DNA of 25,794 nucleotides from CADCVW01 sp035644935 (GTDB lineage Bacteria; Pseudomonadota; Alphaproteobacteria; Sphingomonadales; Sphingomonadaceae): the NCBI GenBank assembly GCA_035644935.1, contig DASQNO010000129.1:1-25794 (forward strand), read 5' to 3'. Under the pieces are notes generated by a model. The model was given only the letters and a program-made list of their open reading frames with translations. It was not told the DNA's origin and searched no databases. The translations under genes were made by a program, and so were the position numbers. Positions 8,560 to 16,353 of the stretch are shown here, in pieces; the first letter of the stretch is position 1, and every line of letters starts with the position of its first letter.

Positions 8560-10737
8560 ATGAGACCGTTGTTGCTTCTATCCACGTCGCTGTTCTTGGC
8601 GACCTTGAGAGTGCCTGCGTCGGCACAGCAGACGGAGACGTCGCTTGCGAAGGCTTGCCCGAAGCTAACTTCCAAGGAGATTTGGGGAATCGAGAACTAC
8701 AAGGGCGAGTTCGCCGAGAACGCGCTCTACGCACGCGCCTATTGCCTCAGCGTAGAGGAAGCGGAACGGCGAATGGCGATCCAGCTCCGCGACGCGATTG
8801 GTCCCAATACCGATGTCGGCCCGACGCCGGTGCTGCGCGAGGACAGCATCGGAGCGATCAATGCCGCGCTGCAGGAGAAGGAGGCGGTTACCTTTGCCGG
8901 GCTGTGGATTGAGCATCGGCCCAGCTACCGGGTGGTCGCCGCGTTTACCCGAAACGCGGCGGCGACCTTGGCGGAGTACACAAAAGACCCGTTGTTCAAA
9001 CCGCTCGATCGTCCCGGCCCGACCTATGCCGAGCTGCGCGCGACGCAGGATCGGCTGACCAAGGAACTCTCCGCCCGCGGTTACCGCTGGTCGTCGGCAA
9101 GCGGGCGGGAGAACATGGGCATCGTCCAGATCCAACTTGCGCAGGAAGCCGCGCCGATCCGCGCCGCGGCCGCACGGGGCGAGTTTTCACTGCCAAGTTG
9201 GGTGGTGTTGATCGAGCCGAAGCCGCTGCCGATCGCGGCCCCTCCGGCGCCGCCGGCGGGAGACATGCGGGTCAAGTCCTTTCCGCGGCTCGCCTATCGT
9301 ACCGACATGTACATGCGCACCCTAGTCGGGGTGCCAGACGTGCCCGCGGCGCTGCGGCTGGTCGGCGGCTGTCTCGTGCTCGCAACCGGAACCGACACGC
9401 GCACGGCGCTGTGGCAAGCGTCCGATGCGCTCGATCTGTCGGACCCGGCTAGGGTGATCGTCGTCTACCGGCTGTCCGGCACCCGCGTGGCGGCGGGAGA
9501 TGCGATCGTCTTATCAGGCCTGCAGCCCAGCGAGGAGCAGGTTCCCAAGGATCTTGTCGGGACGGATGGGTGCCCTGGCCCATACCGGGTAGTGCGGGGG
9601 TTTGGGCCGCGGGAGGCTTGGGAGGTGCAGCGGCGTGAAGGCGGGCTCAGCCGTCGATTGAACGAACCGGGCACCAGCCGCGCGGCCGCCACTGCCGATT
9701 ATCTGGCCGATCAGGCTCGCTTGCCGGCGTTGCAGACTTGGCAGCAGCGTATGCTGTCCGATCAGGCCGACGTGGTCGCTGCGATCTGGATCGACGACGA
9801 TAACGGGACCGCGCACCTGTTCCATACCGCTGCCAAACAACGCGAGCAGCTCGTGCCCGCCGGCCTACTGCCCTTTGTCACCGCGCCACTAGTGCCTCTC
9901 GGATCCCGGGCGTTGGAAGAAGCGCGCGATTCGCCAGGGCGTCGGCTAGCTGCGGCGAGCGTGGAGGCAAAGCTGGAAGTCTCGCCCATCGAAGGGGTCG
10001 TACACCTGCGTCCCGCAGACCCTCGCGCGCTATCAGTGGCGGCGGTGGCAGGTCGGATCGACTTCCCTGCCGTGACGCGGATCGGCTTCGAGGGCACCAT
10101 GCCGCTGACGGACGAACGCGAACGCATGGGTCGAATGGCGCGCAGTCCCGAGGCGATGTGGTTACGGCTAGAGGCCGCGCTCGACTTCGCAGCGATCCGC
10201 AAGTTGGTGGAAGCGACACCCCTGCCGGTAGTCGAACCGCACGCTCCGCCTACCCGGCCGAGCCGCACGCGCGGAGGAGCCCCAATGCCGCCCACCGTTC
10301 GCATAGCCCGGCCAAGCCGCGCGGCCTCGCTTTCGAGCGCGCATTTCCTGGTCGCCTTCGGGCAGACGGCAAAGGAGATTACGGCGCTGAAGGCGCGCGG
10401 ATTCGATCCGGTTGACGCGCTCGACGCGATGAACGGGCGGCCTACGGACGTGACAAGGGCGCTGCTTGCGCGGCAGGTGATTGTCGCTGAACTGGTCGCC
10501 CTGAATACCCGCGATGCGGCGACAGACGGCTACCGGTCGACCGCCCGCTGGCGCGTGGTGGAAACGTTGAAGGGAGCCGCGCGACCGGGCGATATCCTTC
10601 GAGTGCGGATGATATCTGGCGAAGACTCGACCGGAGCGAGCGCTCAGTCCAACGAGGAGCCGGTGGTTCTACCCGGCTTGCCCGGTTCGCTGGAACGCGG
10701 CGGTCGCTGGCTGCTGCACCTTAACGACGCACTTTAA
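8560..10737 (+). CDS. Large secreted protein of unknown function, likely frameshifted at the 3' end
   Basis: A 725-residue ORF. ATG 8560 gives a clean Sec signal peptide (MRPLLLLSTSLFLATLRVPASA, cleavage before QQ), better than the in-frame TTG at 8548. I do not recognise a family. Visible features are three cysteines in the first ~50 mature residues plus two in the middle, a Pro-rich linker near residue 220, a second Pro/Arg-rich linker near 560, and a C-terminal domain (VIVAELVALNTRDAATD, WRVVETLKGAARPGDILRV) that resembles a small beta-rich domain seen at the ends of other secreted proteins. The frame stops at 10737. The +1 frame continues in the same style to 10945 (see the separate entry), so the native protein was probably about 795 residues. 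Confidence 0.8.
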   Translation: MRPLLLLSTSLFLATLRVPASAQQTETSLAKACPKLTSKEIWGIENYKGEFAENALYARAYCLSVEEAERRMAIQLRDAIGPNTDVGPTPVLREDSIGAINAALQEKEAVTFAGLWIEHRPSYRVVAAFTRNAAATLAEYTKDPLFKPLDRPGPTYAELRATQDRLTKELSARGYRWSSASGRENMGIVQIQLAQEAAPIRAAAARGEFSLPSWVVLIEPKPLPIAAPPAPPAGDMRVKSFPRLAYRTDMYMRTLVGVPDVPAALRLVGGCLVLATGTDTRTALWQASDALDLSDPARVIVVYRLSGTRVAAGDAIVLSGLQPSEEQVPKDLVGTDGCPGPYRVVRGFGPREAWEVQRREGGLSRRLNEPGTSRAAATADYLADQARLPALQTWQQRMLSDQADVVAAIWIDDDNGTAHLFHTAAKQREQLVPAGLLPFVTAPLVPLGSRALEEARDSPGRRLAAASVEAKLEVSPIEGVVHLRPADPRALSVAAVAGRIDFPAVTRIGFEGTMPLTDERERMGRMARSPEAMWLRLEAALDFAAIRKLVEATPLPVVEPHAPPTRPSRTRGGAPMPPTVRIARPSRAASLSSAHFLVAFGQTAKEITALKARGFDPVDALDAMNGRPTDVTRALLARQVIVAELVALNTRDAATDGYRSTARWRVVETLKGAARPGDILRVRMISGEDSTGASAQSNEEPVVLPGLPGSLERGGRWLLHLNDAL

Positions 10738-10945
10738 GCACGGGGCCTTTATCAACGGTGGACAGAGCGCGGCGCGCGGCGGCGGGCCGTGGTATGTCCG
10801 GACGGTTACTCCCGCTCCGGTAGTCGGCGGGGAAGTGCGGGCGTCGTTCTTCGACCAGAAGCCGTTCCCGATTGCGGAGTTGCGGCGAAAGCTCGAGCCG
10901 TTGCAGGCGGCGGTGTTGGCAAGCCGGCTTGCTGGGGAAAGATAA
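10733..10945 (+). pseudogene. Out-of-frame C-terminal continuation of the 8560 gene
   Basis: Directly after the in-frame TAA at 10735 the next frame is open for 70 codons. It reads as ordinary protein: HGAFINGGQSAARGG, PWYVRTVTPAPVVGGEVRAS, FFDQKPFPIAELRRKLEPLQ, ending TAA at 10943. It follows naturally after GGRWLLHLND of the upstream frame. No start codon or ribosome site precedes it. A one-base change in the ACTTTAAG stretch explains the split. This is either a real mutation that trims the protein or a sequencing slip in the TTT run. Confidence 0.65.
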
Positions 10946-10948
10946 AGC

Positions 10949-11164
10949 ATGAGCGGCCTTTCCTTGCTGGCCGCGCCGCTCGTACTTGTCACCGCCAGCG
11001 CAATCGTCGCCTGCTCCTACGATCAAGTGCCCGAGCAGGTTGATAACGGGGCCTGCAAGAAGCCGACCGGCGGACCCCAAGGAGTATTGCGCTACCCGTC
11101 AGCAGGGATCTTCCATAACATGCGCAGGCTGCGCCAATCTCCGGAGCGCCGGGTCGGCGACTAG
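10949..11164 (+). CDS. Small putative lipoprotein
   Basis: A 71-residue ORF starting four bases after the frameshifted continuation of the preceding gene, with GGGGAAAG upstream as a possible ribosome site. The N-terminus is a hydrophobic signal peptide ending in the lipobox IVAC (Cys 22). The mature part (SYDQVPEQVDNGACKKPTGG) has one further Cys. No known family is recognised. The last ~15 residues are Arg-rich and may be non-native. It lies in a stretch with other broken genes, so it may be a remnant. Confidence 0.4.
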   Translation: MSGLSLLAAPLVLVTASAIVACSYDQVPEQVDNGACKKPTGGPQGVLRYPSAGIFHNMRRLRQSPERRVGD

Positions 11165-11199
11165 CCTTCTCCTCGCACCGAGCCCGATGGAGACCTGCT

Positions 11200-11860
11200 A
11201 TAAAGGCGGCCCTGCTCGCCGCCGCCTCGCTTTCACGGCAAGCTGACCTTTTTGCCCGTCGGGGCGAGTTCGACGCACTGGAGCGTCACTACGCGCCCGA
11301 AGCTCGGGTTGAATATATGAGCCTCGCCGGCGGCGAGCCCGAGCGGAAGAGCGCGCGCGTCCTAGTGAGCCAATGGGCGGCCGTACTTCCCGGCTTTGAC
11401 CGCACCCGGCACGCCTTGCCCGACATCAAGGTCCGCCTCAACGGATCCAACACCACCGCGAGTGCGAACGTTGTCGCCGACCATTGGCTGAGAAGCCAGT
11501 ATTGGCAGGTGTCGGGCCGCTACGGCTGTGGGCTGGTGCGCGACGAGCTTGAATGGAGGATTGCCGCCCACAAGCTCACTGTCACAGGCGAACGTGGCAG
11601 CCGGGACATCTTCGCACCCGCTATCGACCCCGCAAAGGCTCGCCGGTGGCCTACCTCGTTCGCCAGCGCGCTCGCGCAGTGGTTATGGTTAAGACAAGGA
11701 TATCGAGAGGGTGAACGGCGTCCAGCCGGAGGATGAGGTCCAGGAATGCCTTACGCCCCTTCACGCCAAGCGGAGCGCAGCGTCCCACGGTACTCAGGGG
11801 TTGTTCCGACACGGGGATCGCTGGACGATAGCGGAATTGGAGCTTCGCTCGTGCCTTAAT
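11200..11860 (+). pseudogene. Decayed two-domain SnoaL/NTF2-like protein
   Basis: Frame 1 is open from before 11200 to 11739. It reads LSRQADLFARRGEFDALERH, YAPEARVEY, VLVSQWAAVLPGFDRTRHAL, WQVSGRYGCGLVRD and LTVTGERGSRDIF, a SnoaL-like cone-fold domain. The first ATG (11317) falls inside the domain. The natural start would be near 11200, where ATA stands in place of a start codon. After AIDPAKA the homologous-looking sequence moves to other frames: SPVAYLVRQRARAVVMV, then KDIERVNGVQPEDEVQE from ~11697, and GLFRHGDRWTIAE to ~11840, resembling a second domain of the same fold. Loss of start plus at least two shifts indicates a pseudogene. A shortened protein from 11317 to 11736 could still be made. 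Confidence 0.6.
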
Positions 11861-11953
11861 GCATGCAGGACGCAACTAAGCATGCGTTGCGAGGGATATT
11901 GCGAAGCGATCAGGCCCGCCTCGACATCTAGTTGCTTGACCTGAAGACTGAAA

Positions 11954-12030
11954 TGGCGCGCCCGACTGGATTCGAACCAGTGGCCTCAAGATTAGAAGTC
12001 TCGTGCTCTATCCATCTGAGCTACGGGCGC
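11954..12030 (-). tRNA. tRNA-Arg (UCU)
   Basis: Read on the minus strand, the 5' end is at 12030. The acceptor stem GCGCCCG pairs perfectly with CGGGCGC (11958-11964), followed by discriminator G and encoded CCA (11954-11956). The anticodon loop holds TCT (ACTTCTAAT), and the T-arm reads CTGGTTCGAATCCAG. It lies downstream of purQ on the same strand. Confidence 0.96.
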
Positions 12031-12186
12031 GTCTCGCGGTCCCTAGCCGCATTATGCGCACAGCGGAACATGCTCTCGGCTTCGCAGGCGACGGGTTGAG
12101 GCTGCGATCCACCATGCTCGTCGTGAGGCTAGAGGTCGATTTCCGCGGTTCGACGTGTTCGCCCAGGGCGACCGGGTGCTCAGAGT

Positions 12187-12852
12187 CTAGCCGAACGCCT
12201 CGACAAGCCCCTCGAACAGGCGCCTGCCGTCGACGCCCCCGTGCGCGAGTTCGACGCGGCGTTCTGGGTGGGGCATCAGGCCCATCACGTTGCCGCGATC
12301 GTTGACGATGCCCGCGATCGCGCGCGCCGAGCCGTTGGTTTCAGCCCTGTAACGCAGTACAACGCGATCCTCGCCCTCGAGCCGGTCGAGCGTTTCTTCG
12401 TCTGCGGTGTAGTTGCCGTCGTGATGCGCCACGGGAATGGTGATCGCCTCCCCCGCGTCGTAGCGAGCGGTAAACGCGGTACGCGTCGAGGCCACCGTCA
12501 GCGGCACGTCCCGGCAGACGAACCTGATCTCGCGGTTGCGCATCAGAGCGCCGGGCAGCAGAGCGGCCTCGGTCAACACCTGGAAGCCGTTGCAGACGCC
12601 CAGCACGAACACCCCGCGTTCCGCGGCCGCGGCAACGGCGCGCATTACCGGCGAGCGCGCCGCCATCGCGCCGGAGCGCAGGTAATCGCCGTAGGAGAAG
12701 CCGCCGGGCACGGCGATCAAATCCAGTTCCTTCGGCAAGTCGCTGTCGCCGTGCCAGATCATTGCGGGCGGCTGCCCGTTCACCTCGCGCAACGCCACGG
12801 CGAGGTCGCGGTCGCAATTGGAACCCGGAAAGACGATGACTACGGCCTTCAC
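12187..12852 (-). CDS. purQ: Phosphoribosylformylglycinamidine synthase glutaminase subunit PurQ
   Basis: A 221-residue class I glutamine amidotransferase, the size of the stand-alone PurQ. It supplies ammonia for converting FGAR to FGAM in purine synthesis, in complex with PurS and PurL. The catalytic triad is visible: Cys87 in GVCNGFQVL, His195 and Glu197 in MPHPERRVE. The oxyanion segment is VPGGFSYGDYLRSG. The start is GTG at 12852, overlapping the purS stop (GTGA), so translation is coupled. PurL, the third subunit, is not in the window. Confidence 0.97.
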   Translation of the reverse strand: MKAVVIVFPGSNCDRDLAVALREVNGQPPAMIWHGDSDLPKELDLIAVPGGFSYGDYLRSGAMAARSPVMRAVAAAAERGVFVLGVCNGFQVLTEAALLPGALMRNREIRFVCRDVPLTVASTRTAFTARYDAGEAITIPVAHHDGNYTADEETLDRLEGEDRVVLRYRAETNGSARAIAGIVNDRGNVMGLMPHPERRVELAHGGVDGRRLFEGLVEAFG

Positions 12853-13094
12853 GTGGCGCTCGCCTCGGCCGCCTCGATCCGGAAATTCTCTATCACCGTG
12901 TTAGCGAGCAGCTGCCGGCACATGGCCTCGATGTCGGCGGGCGCGACGTCGTCGGCCAGATCAAGTTCGATCGACTTGCCAATGCGGACGTCGCGGACGC
13001 CCGCGAAGCCCAGGCCTTCCAGCGCGTGGTGAACCGCGCGCCCTTGCGGGTCGAGGACGCCGGACTTGAGCATGATGGTGACGCGGGTCTTCAT
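12849..13094 (-). CDS. purS: Phosphoribosylformylglycinamidine synthase subunit PurS
   Basis: An 81-residue protein of normal PurS size. The N-terminal MKTRVTIMLKSGVLDPQGRA and the core HHALEGLGFAGVRDVRIGK are diagnostic. PurS bridges PurQ and PurL in the FGAM synthase complex, allowing ammonia transfer. ATG 13094 has TGAGG upstream. It is the first gene of the purS-purQ unit seen here and is divergent from the pseudouridine synthase gene. The two starts are about 105 bases apart in a G-rich spacer that must hold both promoters. Confidence 0.96.
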   Translation of the reverse strand: MKTRVTIMLKSGVLDPQGRAVHHALEGLGFAGVRDVRIGKSIELDLADDVAPADIEAMCRQLLANTVIENFRIEAAEASAT

Positions 13095-13199
13095 GGAGCC
13101 TCAGCAGAAGGGGTGGTGGGTTGTTTATGGCTGGGGGCGGGGCGGGGAACAAGGGGCGGCGCGGTTGCGCGCGGGCGCGGGATGGTGGATGCGGCGGCC

Positions 13200-13859
13200 A
13201 TGCTGTTTGAGCGCGTCCTGTTCATCGATGCCGAGGCGATCGTCGTCGACAAGCCCGCGGGGCTGCCCGTGGACGCGCCGCGTGACGGGTCGCTGTCCGT
13301 GGCTAACCATCTGGAAACGCTGGCATTTGGCTTCCGTCGCTGGCCGCAGCCGGTGCACCGGCTGGACCGTGACACCAGCGGCTGCCTGCTGCTGTCGCGC
13401 AATCCCAAGGCGCATGCCCGCTTCCAGCAGGCGTTCGAGGCGCGAGCGGTGGAGAAGCTTTACTGGGCGGTCCTCGACGGCGTTCCCGACACCGAAACGG
13501 GCATGGTGGACGCCCCGTTGCGCAAGGTTTCCACGCGCGAGGAGGGCTGGCGGATGATCGTTGACCCGCGCGGCAAGCCGGCGCGCACCGGCTGGCGCGT
13601 GCTGGCGGTGGCCGGCGGACGAGCGCTGGTCGAAATGAAGCCGGAAACCGGGCGGACGCACCAGCTTCGCGTGCACGCGCTGGCCGGCATCGGCGTGCCG
13701 ATCGCGGGCGACCCGGTCTATGGACGCGGCGCGGGCGGAAGGGGGCTGGCGATGCTGCTGCACGCCCGCAGCCTGCGCGTGGCGCGCGGCGACAAGCCAG
13801 CGATCGAGGCGACGGCGCCCGCGCCGCCGAGCTTCCTCGCCGCCGGGTTCGATGTTTGA
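13200..13859 (+). CDS. RluA-family pseudouridine synthase
   Basis: A 219-residue RNA-modifying enzyme that isomerises uridine to pseudouridine in rRNA or tRNA. The catalytic motif HRLDRDTSG is at residues 53-61 with Asp56 as the nucleophile. VVDKPAGLPV near the N-terminus and ETGRTHQLRVH at ~147-157 are the other RluA signatures. It lacks an S4 domain and is short, like RluA/RluC-core enzymes, so the exact target is not assignable. ATG 13200 starts directly before the conserved core. ATG 13182 (six residues longer) is an alternative. Its end overlaps arfB by eight bases. Confidence 0.93.
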   Translation: MLFERVLFIDAEAIVVDKPAGLPVDAPRDGSLSVANHLETLAFGFRRWPQPVHRLDRDTSGCLLLSRNPKAHARFQQAFEARAVEKLYWAVLDGVPDTETGMVDAPLRKVSTREEGWRMIVDPRGKPARTGWRVLAVAGGRALVEMKPETGRTHQLRVHALAGIGVPIAGDPVYGRGAGGRGLAMLLHARSLRVARGDKPAIEATAPAPPSFLAAGFDV

Positions 13860-14250
13860 CCTTCCCCTAAGCTCGCTGAGCGAGCGGTTCCTGGCCGCCA
13901 GCGGGCCGGGCGGGCAGAACGTCAACAAGGTCGCCACCGCGGTGCAGTTGCGCGTGGAACTGACGCAGCTCGGCCTGTCCCCCGACGTCTACCGCCGCTT
14001 GCGCGTGCTGGCGGGGCGCCGGATGGGGGCGGGCGGGGCGCTACTGATCGTCGCGCGCAGGTTCCGGACGCAGGAGGCGAACCGCGTCGATGCTCGGGCG
14101 CGGGTTGTCGAACTGATCGCGCGGGCCCACGTCCGCGAGGCGCGGCGGGTCGCGACCAAGCCCAGCCGGGCCGCCAAGTTGCGCCGGGTGGAGGCGAAGG
14201 CGAAGCGCGGCGCGGTCAAGCAGGGGCGGGGGCGGGTTGAAGTGGACTAG
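13852..14250 (+). CDS. arfB: Alternative ribosome-rescue factor ArfB (YaeJ/ICT1-type)
   Basis: A 132-residue peptidyl-tRNA hydrolase of the class-I release-factor superfamily. It enters ribosomes stalled without a stop codon and releases the chain. The GGQ catalytic motif is in SGPGGQNVNKVATAVQLR (residues ~17-34). The C-terminus is a long basic tail (KPSRAAKLRRVEAKAKRG) that is known to occupy the empty mRNA channel. There is no codon-recognition domain, which separates it from RF1/RF2. ATG 13852 lies inside the last codons of the pseudouridine synthase, indicating coupled expression. Confidence 0.95.
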   Translation: MFDLPLSSLSERFLAASGPGGQNVNKVATAVQLRVELTQLGLSPDVYRRLRVLAGRRMGAGGALLIVARRFRTQEANRVDARARVVELIARAHVREARRVATKPSRAAKLRRVEAKAKRGAVKQGRGRVEVD

Positions 14251-14257
14251 CCGACAC

Positions 14258-14342
14258 GCCATCCCCGCACAGGCTGGCATCTCCGTGAGTTCAGATACCG
14301 CACGTTTCACCCGCTGAGATCCCGGCCTTCGCCGGGATGACG
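14258..14342. repeat. Palindromic intergenic repeat pair (family 1, copy 1)
   Basis: The right arm GATCCCGGCCTTCGCCGGGATGACG (14318-14342) is itself a hairpin, written here only to fix its position and related to the right arm at 15716-15741. A degraded inverted left arm lies at 14258-14283 (CATCCCCGCACAGGCTGGCA core). The pair fills the spacer between arfB and the methionine sulfoxide reductase gene. It ends three bases before that gene's ribosome-binding site. Confidence 0.75.
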
Positions 14343-14356
14343 CTGGAGGGATAATG

Positions 14357-14845
14357 ATGTTCGATTTCGCCACGACCGCTATCGACAAGCCGACGCTCTA
14401 CGCCGAGCTTCTCGATGCCCTGCGCGCGCTCGTGGCGGGCGAGCCGGACCAGATCGCCAACATGGCCAACGTGTCGGCGCTGCTCTTTCACGGGTTGCCG
14501 GACCTTAATTGGGCGGGCTTCTACCGCAACCTGAACGGCGAACTCGTGCTCGGCCCGTTCCAGGGCAAGGCGGCGTGCATCCGCATCCCCTTCGGTTTAG
14601 GCGTTTGCGGCGCGGCGGCGGCGACGCGCACGGTGCAGCGCGTCGCGGACGTTCGCGCCTTTCCGGGCCATATCGCATGCGACGCGGCGTCGCGGTCGGA
14701 GCTGGTGGTGCCGCTGGTCGCGGCGGACGGGAGCCTCCTCGGCGTGCTCGACCTCGACAGCCCGTCACCGGACCGCTTCGACGCGGAGGATGAGGCAGGC
14801 TGTGTCGCGCTGGCACAGGCGTTAACGGACGCGCTGGCGGCGTAG
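14357..14845 (+). CDS. msrC: Free methionine-(R)-sulfoxide reductase (GAF-domain fRMsr)
   Basis: A 162-residue single GAF-domain protein. It reduces free methionine-R-sulfoxide in the cytoplasm using thioredoxin-linked cysteines. The three family cysteines are present: Cys74 and Cys84 in KAACIRIPFGLGVCG, and Cys108 in FPGHIACDAASRSE. NWAGFYR and VVPLVAADGSLLGVLDLDS are further signatures. Two tandem ATGs occur. The second (14357) is chosen because GGAGGG lies six bases upstream; the first has a spacing of only three. It stands alone downstream of a palindromic repeat. Confidence 0.93.
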   Translation: MFDFATTAIDKPTLYAELLDALRALVAGEPDQIANMANVSALLFHGLPDLNWAGFYRNLNGELVLGPFQGKAACIRIPFGLGVCGAAAATRTVQRVADVRAFPGHIACDAASRSELVVPLVAADGSLLGVLDLDSPSPDRFDAEDEAGCVALAQALTDALAA

Positions 14846-14925
14846 AAAGCGCGTCGGCTCTGGGTTAAGATCCCGTTGACCACGCCGCCGCTTTTCCGGC
14901 CGCGCGGCGGTTCGACGGAGGCATG

Positions 14926-15576
14926 ATGCGCAAGGTGATATTCGCAGGCGTCGCGGCTGCGCTGGCGGCCGCAGGAGCGGTGCCGGCGGCGGCGCAGGGG
15001 CGCGGCACGATCGTCCACGACGGTCCGCACCCGGTGCCGCATGTCCGGCTCAATCGCCCGGACAGCCGTGTCGTGGTGATCCGTCAGCGCCCGATGCGTG
15101 ACCGTTTCGACACGCGCGATTATCGCCGCGATCCGATCGTGGGTTACGACAGCTATGCCGACGCGGAGCTCGGCGAGCACGACGGCCACCACTACCATGA
15201 CGAGCATCGCGGCTCCCGCGCGCATCACGGCCATGGCGCACATCACGGCAATGCCGCGGATCACGGGCATGAAGACGACGACGGCCACTATGCCGATTAC
15301 GGGCACGGCCATGGCGCTCACCATGGTGGCAGCAGCGACGACACGCGATACGGCGACGCGCGGGACATCGCGTACGACCGCAACTACCCCTATGATTATC
15401 CGTACGGCGGCCAAGGCGGGTACACGGTAACCGAGACGACGACGACGACGCCCACGATCATCAGGCAGATCGAATATGTCGACCGGCCGGTCGCGGTGCA
15501 GAGTTCGCGTCGTTATACGCAGACCAAGCGCACGAACCGCAACGTGCGGCGCAGCATCAAGGGGTCGCGGCGTTAA
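14926..15576 (+). CDS. Secreted histidine-rich protein, possibly metal-binding
   Basis: A 216-residue protein with a Sec signal peptide (residues 1-24, cut after PAAAQ or nearby). A central low-complexity stretch has 17 His in residues 85-133, mixed with Gly, Asp and Tyr (GHHYHDEH, HGHGAHHG, YGHGHGAHH). The C-terminus is basic (TKRTNRNVRRSIKGSRR) after a run of five Thr and a conserved-looking IIRQIEYVDRP. No named family is recognised. His/Asp-rich periplasmic proteins often bind Ni, Zn or Cu, but that is inference. The second of two tandem ATGs is chosen because GGAGG is almost adjacent to the first. No metal transporter or regulator is nearby. Confidence 0.75.
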   Translation: MRKVIFAGVAAALAAAGAVPAAAQGRGTIVHDGPHPVPHVRLNRPDSRVVVIRQRPMRDRFDTRDYRRDPIVGYDSYADAELGEHDGHHYHDEHRGSRAHHGHGAHHGNAADHGHEDDDGHYADYGHGHGAHHGGSSDDTRYGDARDIAYDRNYPYDYPYGGQGGYTVTETTTTTPTIIRQIEYVDRPVAVQSSRRYTQTKRTNRNVRRSIKGSRR

Positions 15577-15625
15577 AAGCGGTTTGCGCGGGAATCTCTT
15601 CGGCGGGACGAAGCAGAAGACTCCT

Positions 15626-15741
15626 CGTCATCCCGGCGGAAGCCGGTATCCGAGGCCGCGGTTCTTGAGCTCAGGTGGCGAGCTCGTTCGTTTGTTACGC
15701 GACGTTCGTGATCTTGGGTCCCGGCTTTCGCCGGGATGACG
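15626..15741. repeat. Palindromic intergenic repeat pair (family 1, copy 2)
   Basis: Two inverted 26-bp arms (15626-15651 and 15716-15741) agree at all but a few positions. Each arm folds alone (CATCCCGGCGGAAGCCGG and CCCGGCTTTCGCCGGG). A ~64-bp non-coding spacer separates them. The same family lies at 14258-14342. This copy sits between the convergent ends of the histidine-rich gene and the stress-protein gene, where it may also act as a bidirectional terminator. No other gene is seen in the 15577-15764 gap. Confidence 0.8.
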
Positions 15742-15764
15742 GTTCGCGATTGCTGAATTGGATA

Positions 15765-16220
15765 CTAGCTCAGCCGGTCGATCGCGTCCGACGACAGGCT
15801 GCCGGGCACGATCATCACCGGGCAGCTCAGCTGCCCTGCCTCCGCGCCCGCGAAATGCGCGATCAGGGGGCCGGTGACGCCGTCGGCGGCGGCGCCGAGC
15901 ACCAAAGCGGCGATGTCGTCGCGCTCGGCCAACAGCTTGCGAACCACCGACACGGGGTCGCCTTCCCGGACGGTGATCGCGGGCTTGATTCCCGCCTCCT
16001 CGACGATCTCGCCCGCGGCGGAGGCGACCAAGGCCTCGGCGCGCAGCGTAGCTTCTTCCTCCATCGTCGCCTGGACGCCGCCGAACAGCGCGAATTCGGG
16101 CTTGGCGACGGTGGTCAGGATCTCGATCGCGCCGCCGGTCTTGGCGGCGCGCCGGGCGGCGAAGCGCAACGCGACGCGCGCTTCCTCGCTATCGTCGACC
16201 ACCACCAGATAAGTCCGCAT
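15765..16220 (-). CDS. Universal stress protein (UspA family)
   Basis: A 151-residue single Usp domain. The N-terminus RTYLVVVDDSEEARVALRFA is the classic first strand with its Asp pair. VREGDPVSVVRKLLAE is the conserved middle, and LSCPVMIVPG is the C-terminal strand. The usual ATP-binding loop G-x2-G-x9-G-(S/T) is replaced by LGAAADGVTGPLIAHFAG, which keeps only part of the pattern, so ATP binding is uncertain. The second ATG (16220) is chosen because GAGGAG lies five bases upstream of it. It is divergent from the E2 gene. Confidence 0.92.
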   Translation of the reverse strand: MRTYLVVVDDSEEARVALRFAARRAAKTGGAIEILTTVAKPEFALFGGVQATMEEEATLRAEALVASAAGEIVEEAGIKPAITVREGDPVSVVRKLLAERDDIAALVLGAAADGVTGPLIAHFAGAEAGQLSCPVMIVPGSLSSDAIDRLS

Positions 16221-16353
16221 CATGGCTCCTCGGCCGCTTCAAGCTTTGCGAGCGTGCGGCAATCGCCCGGTTCGCGCAAGCGAGCCCGACTTGACCCGTC
16301 GCACGGGCTGGTGTGTTGAGCGTGCAGCGCCATTGCCTTCGAGACCCAGATCC

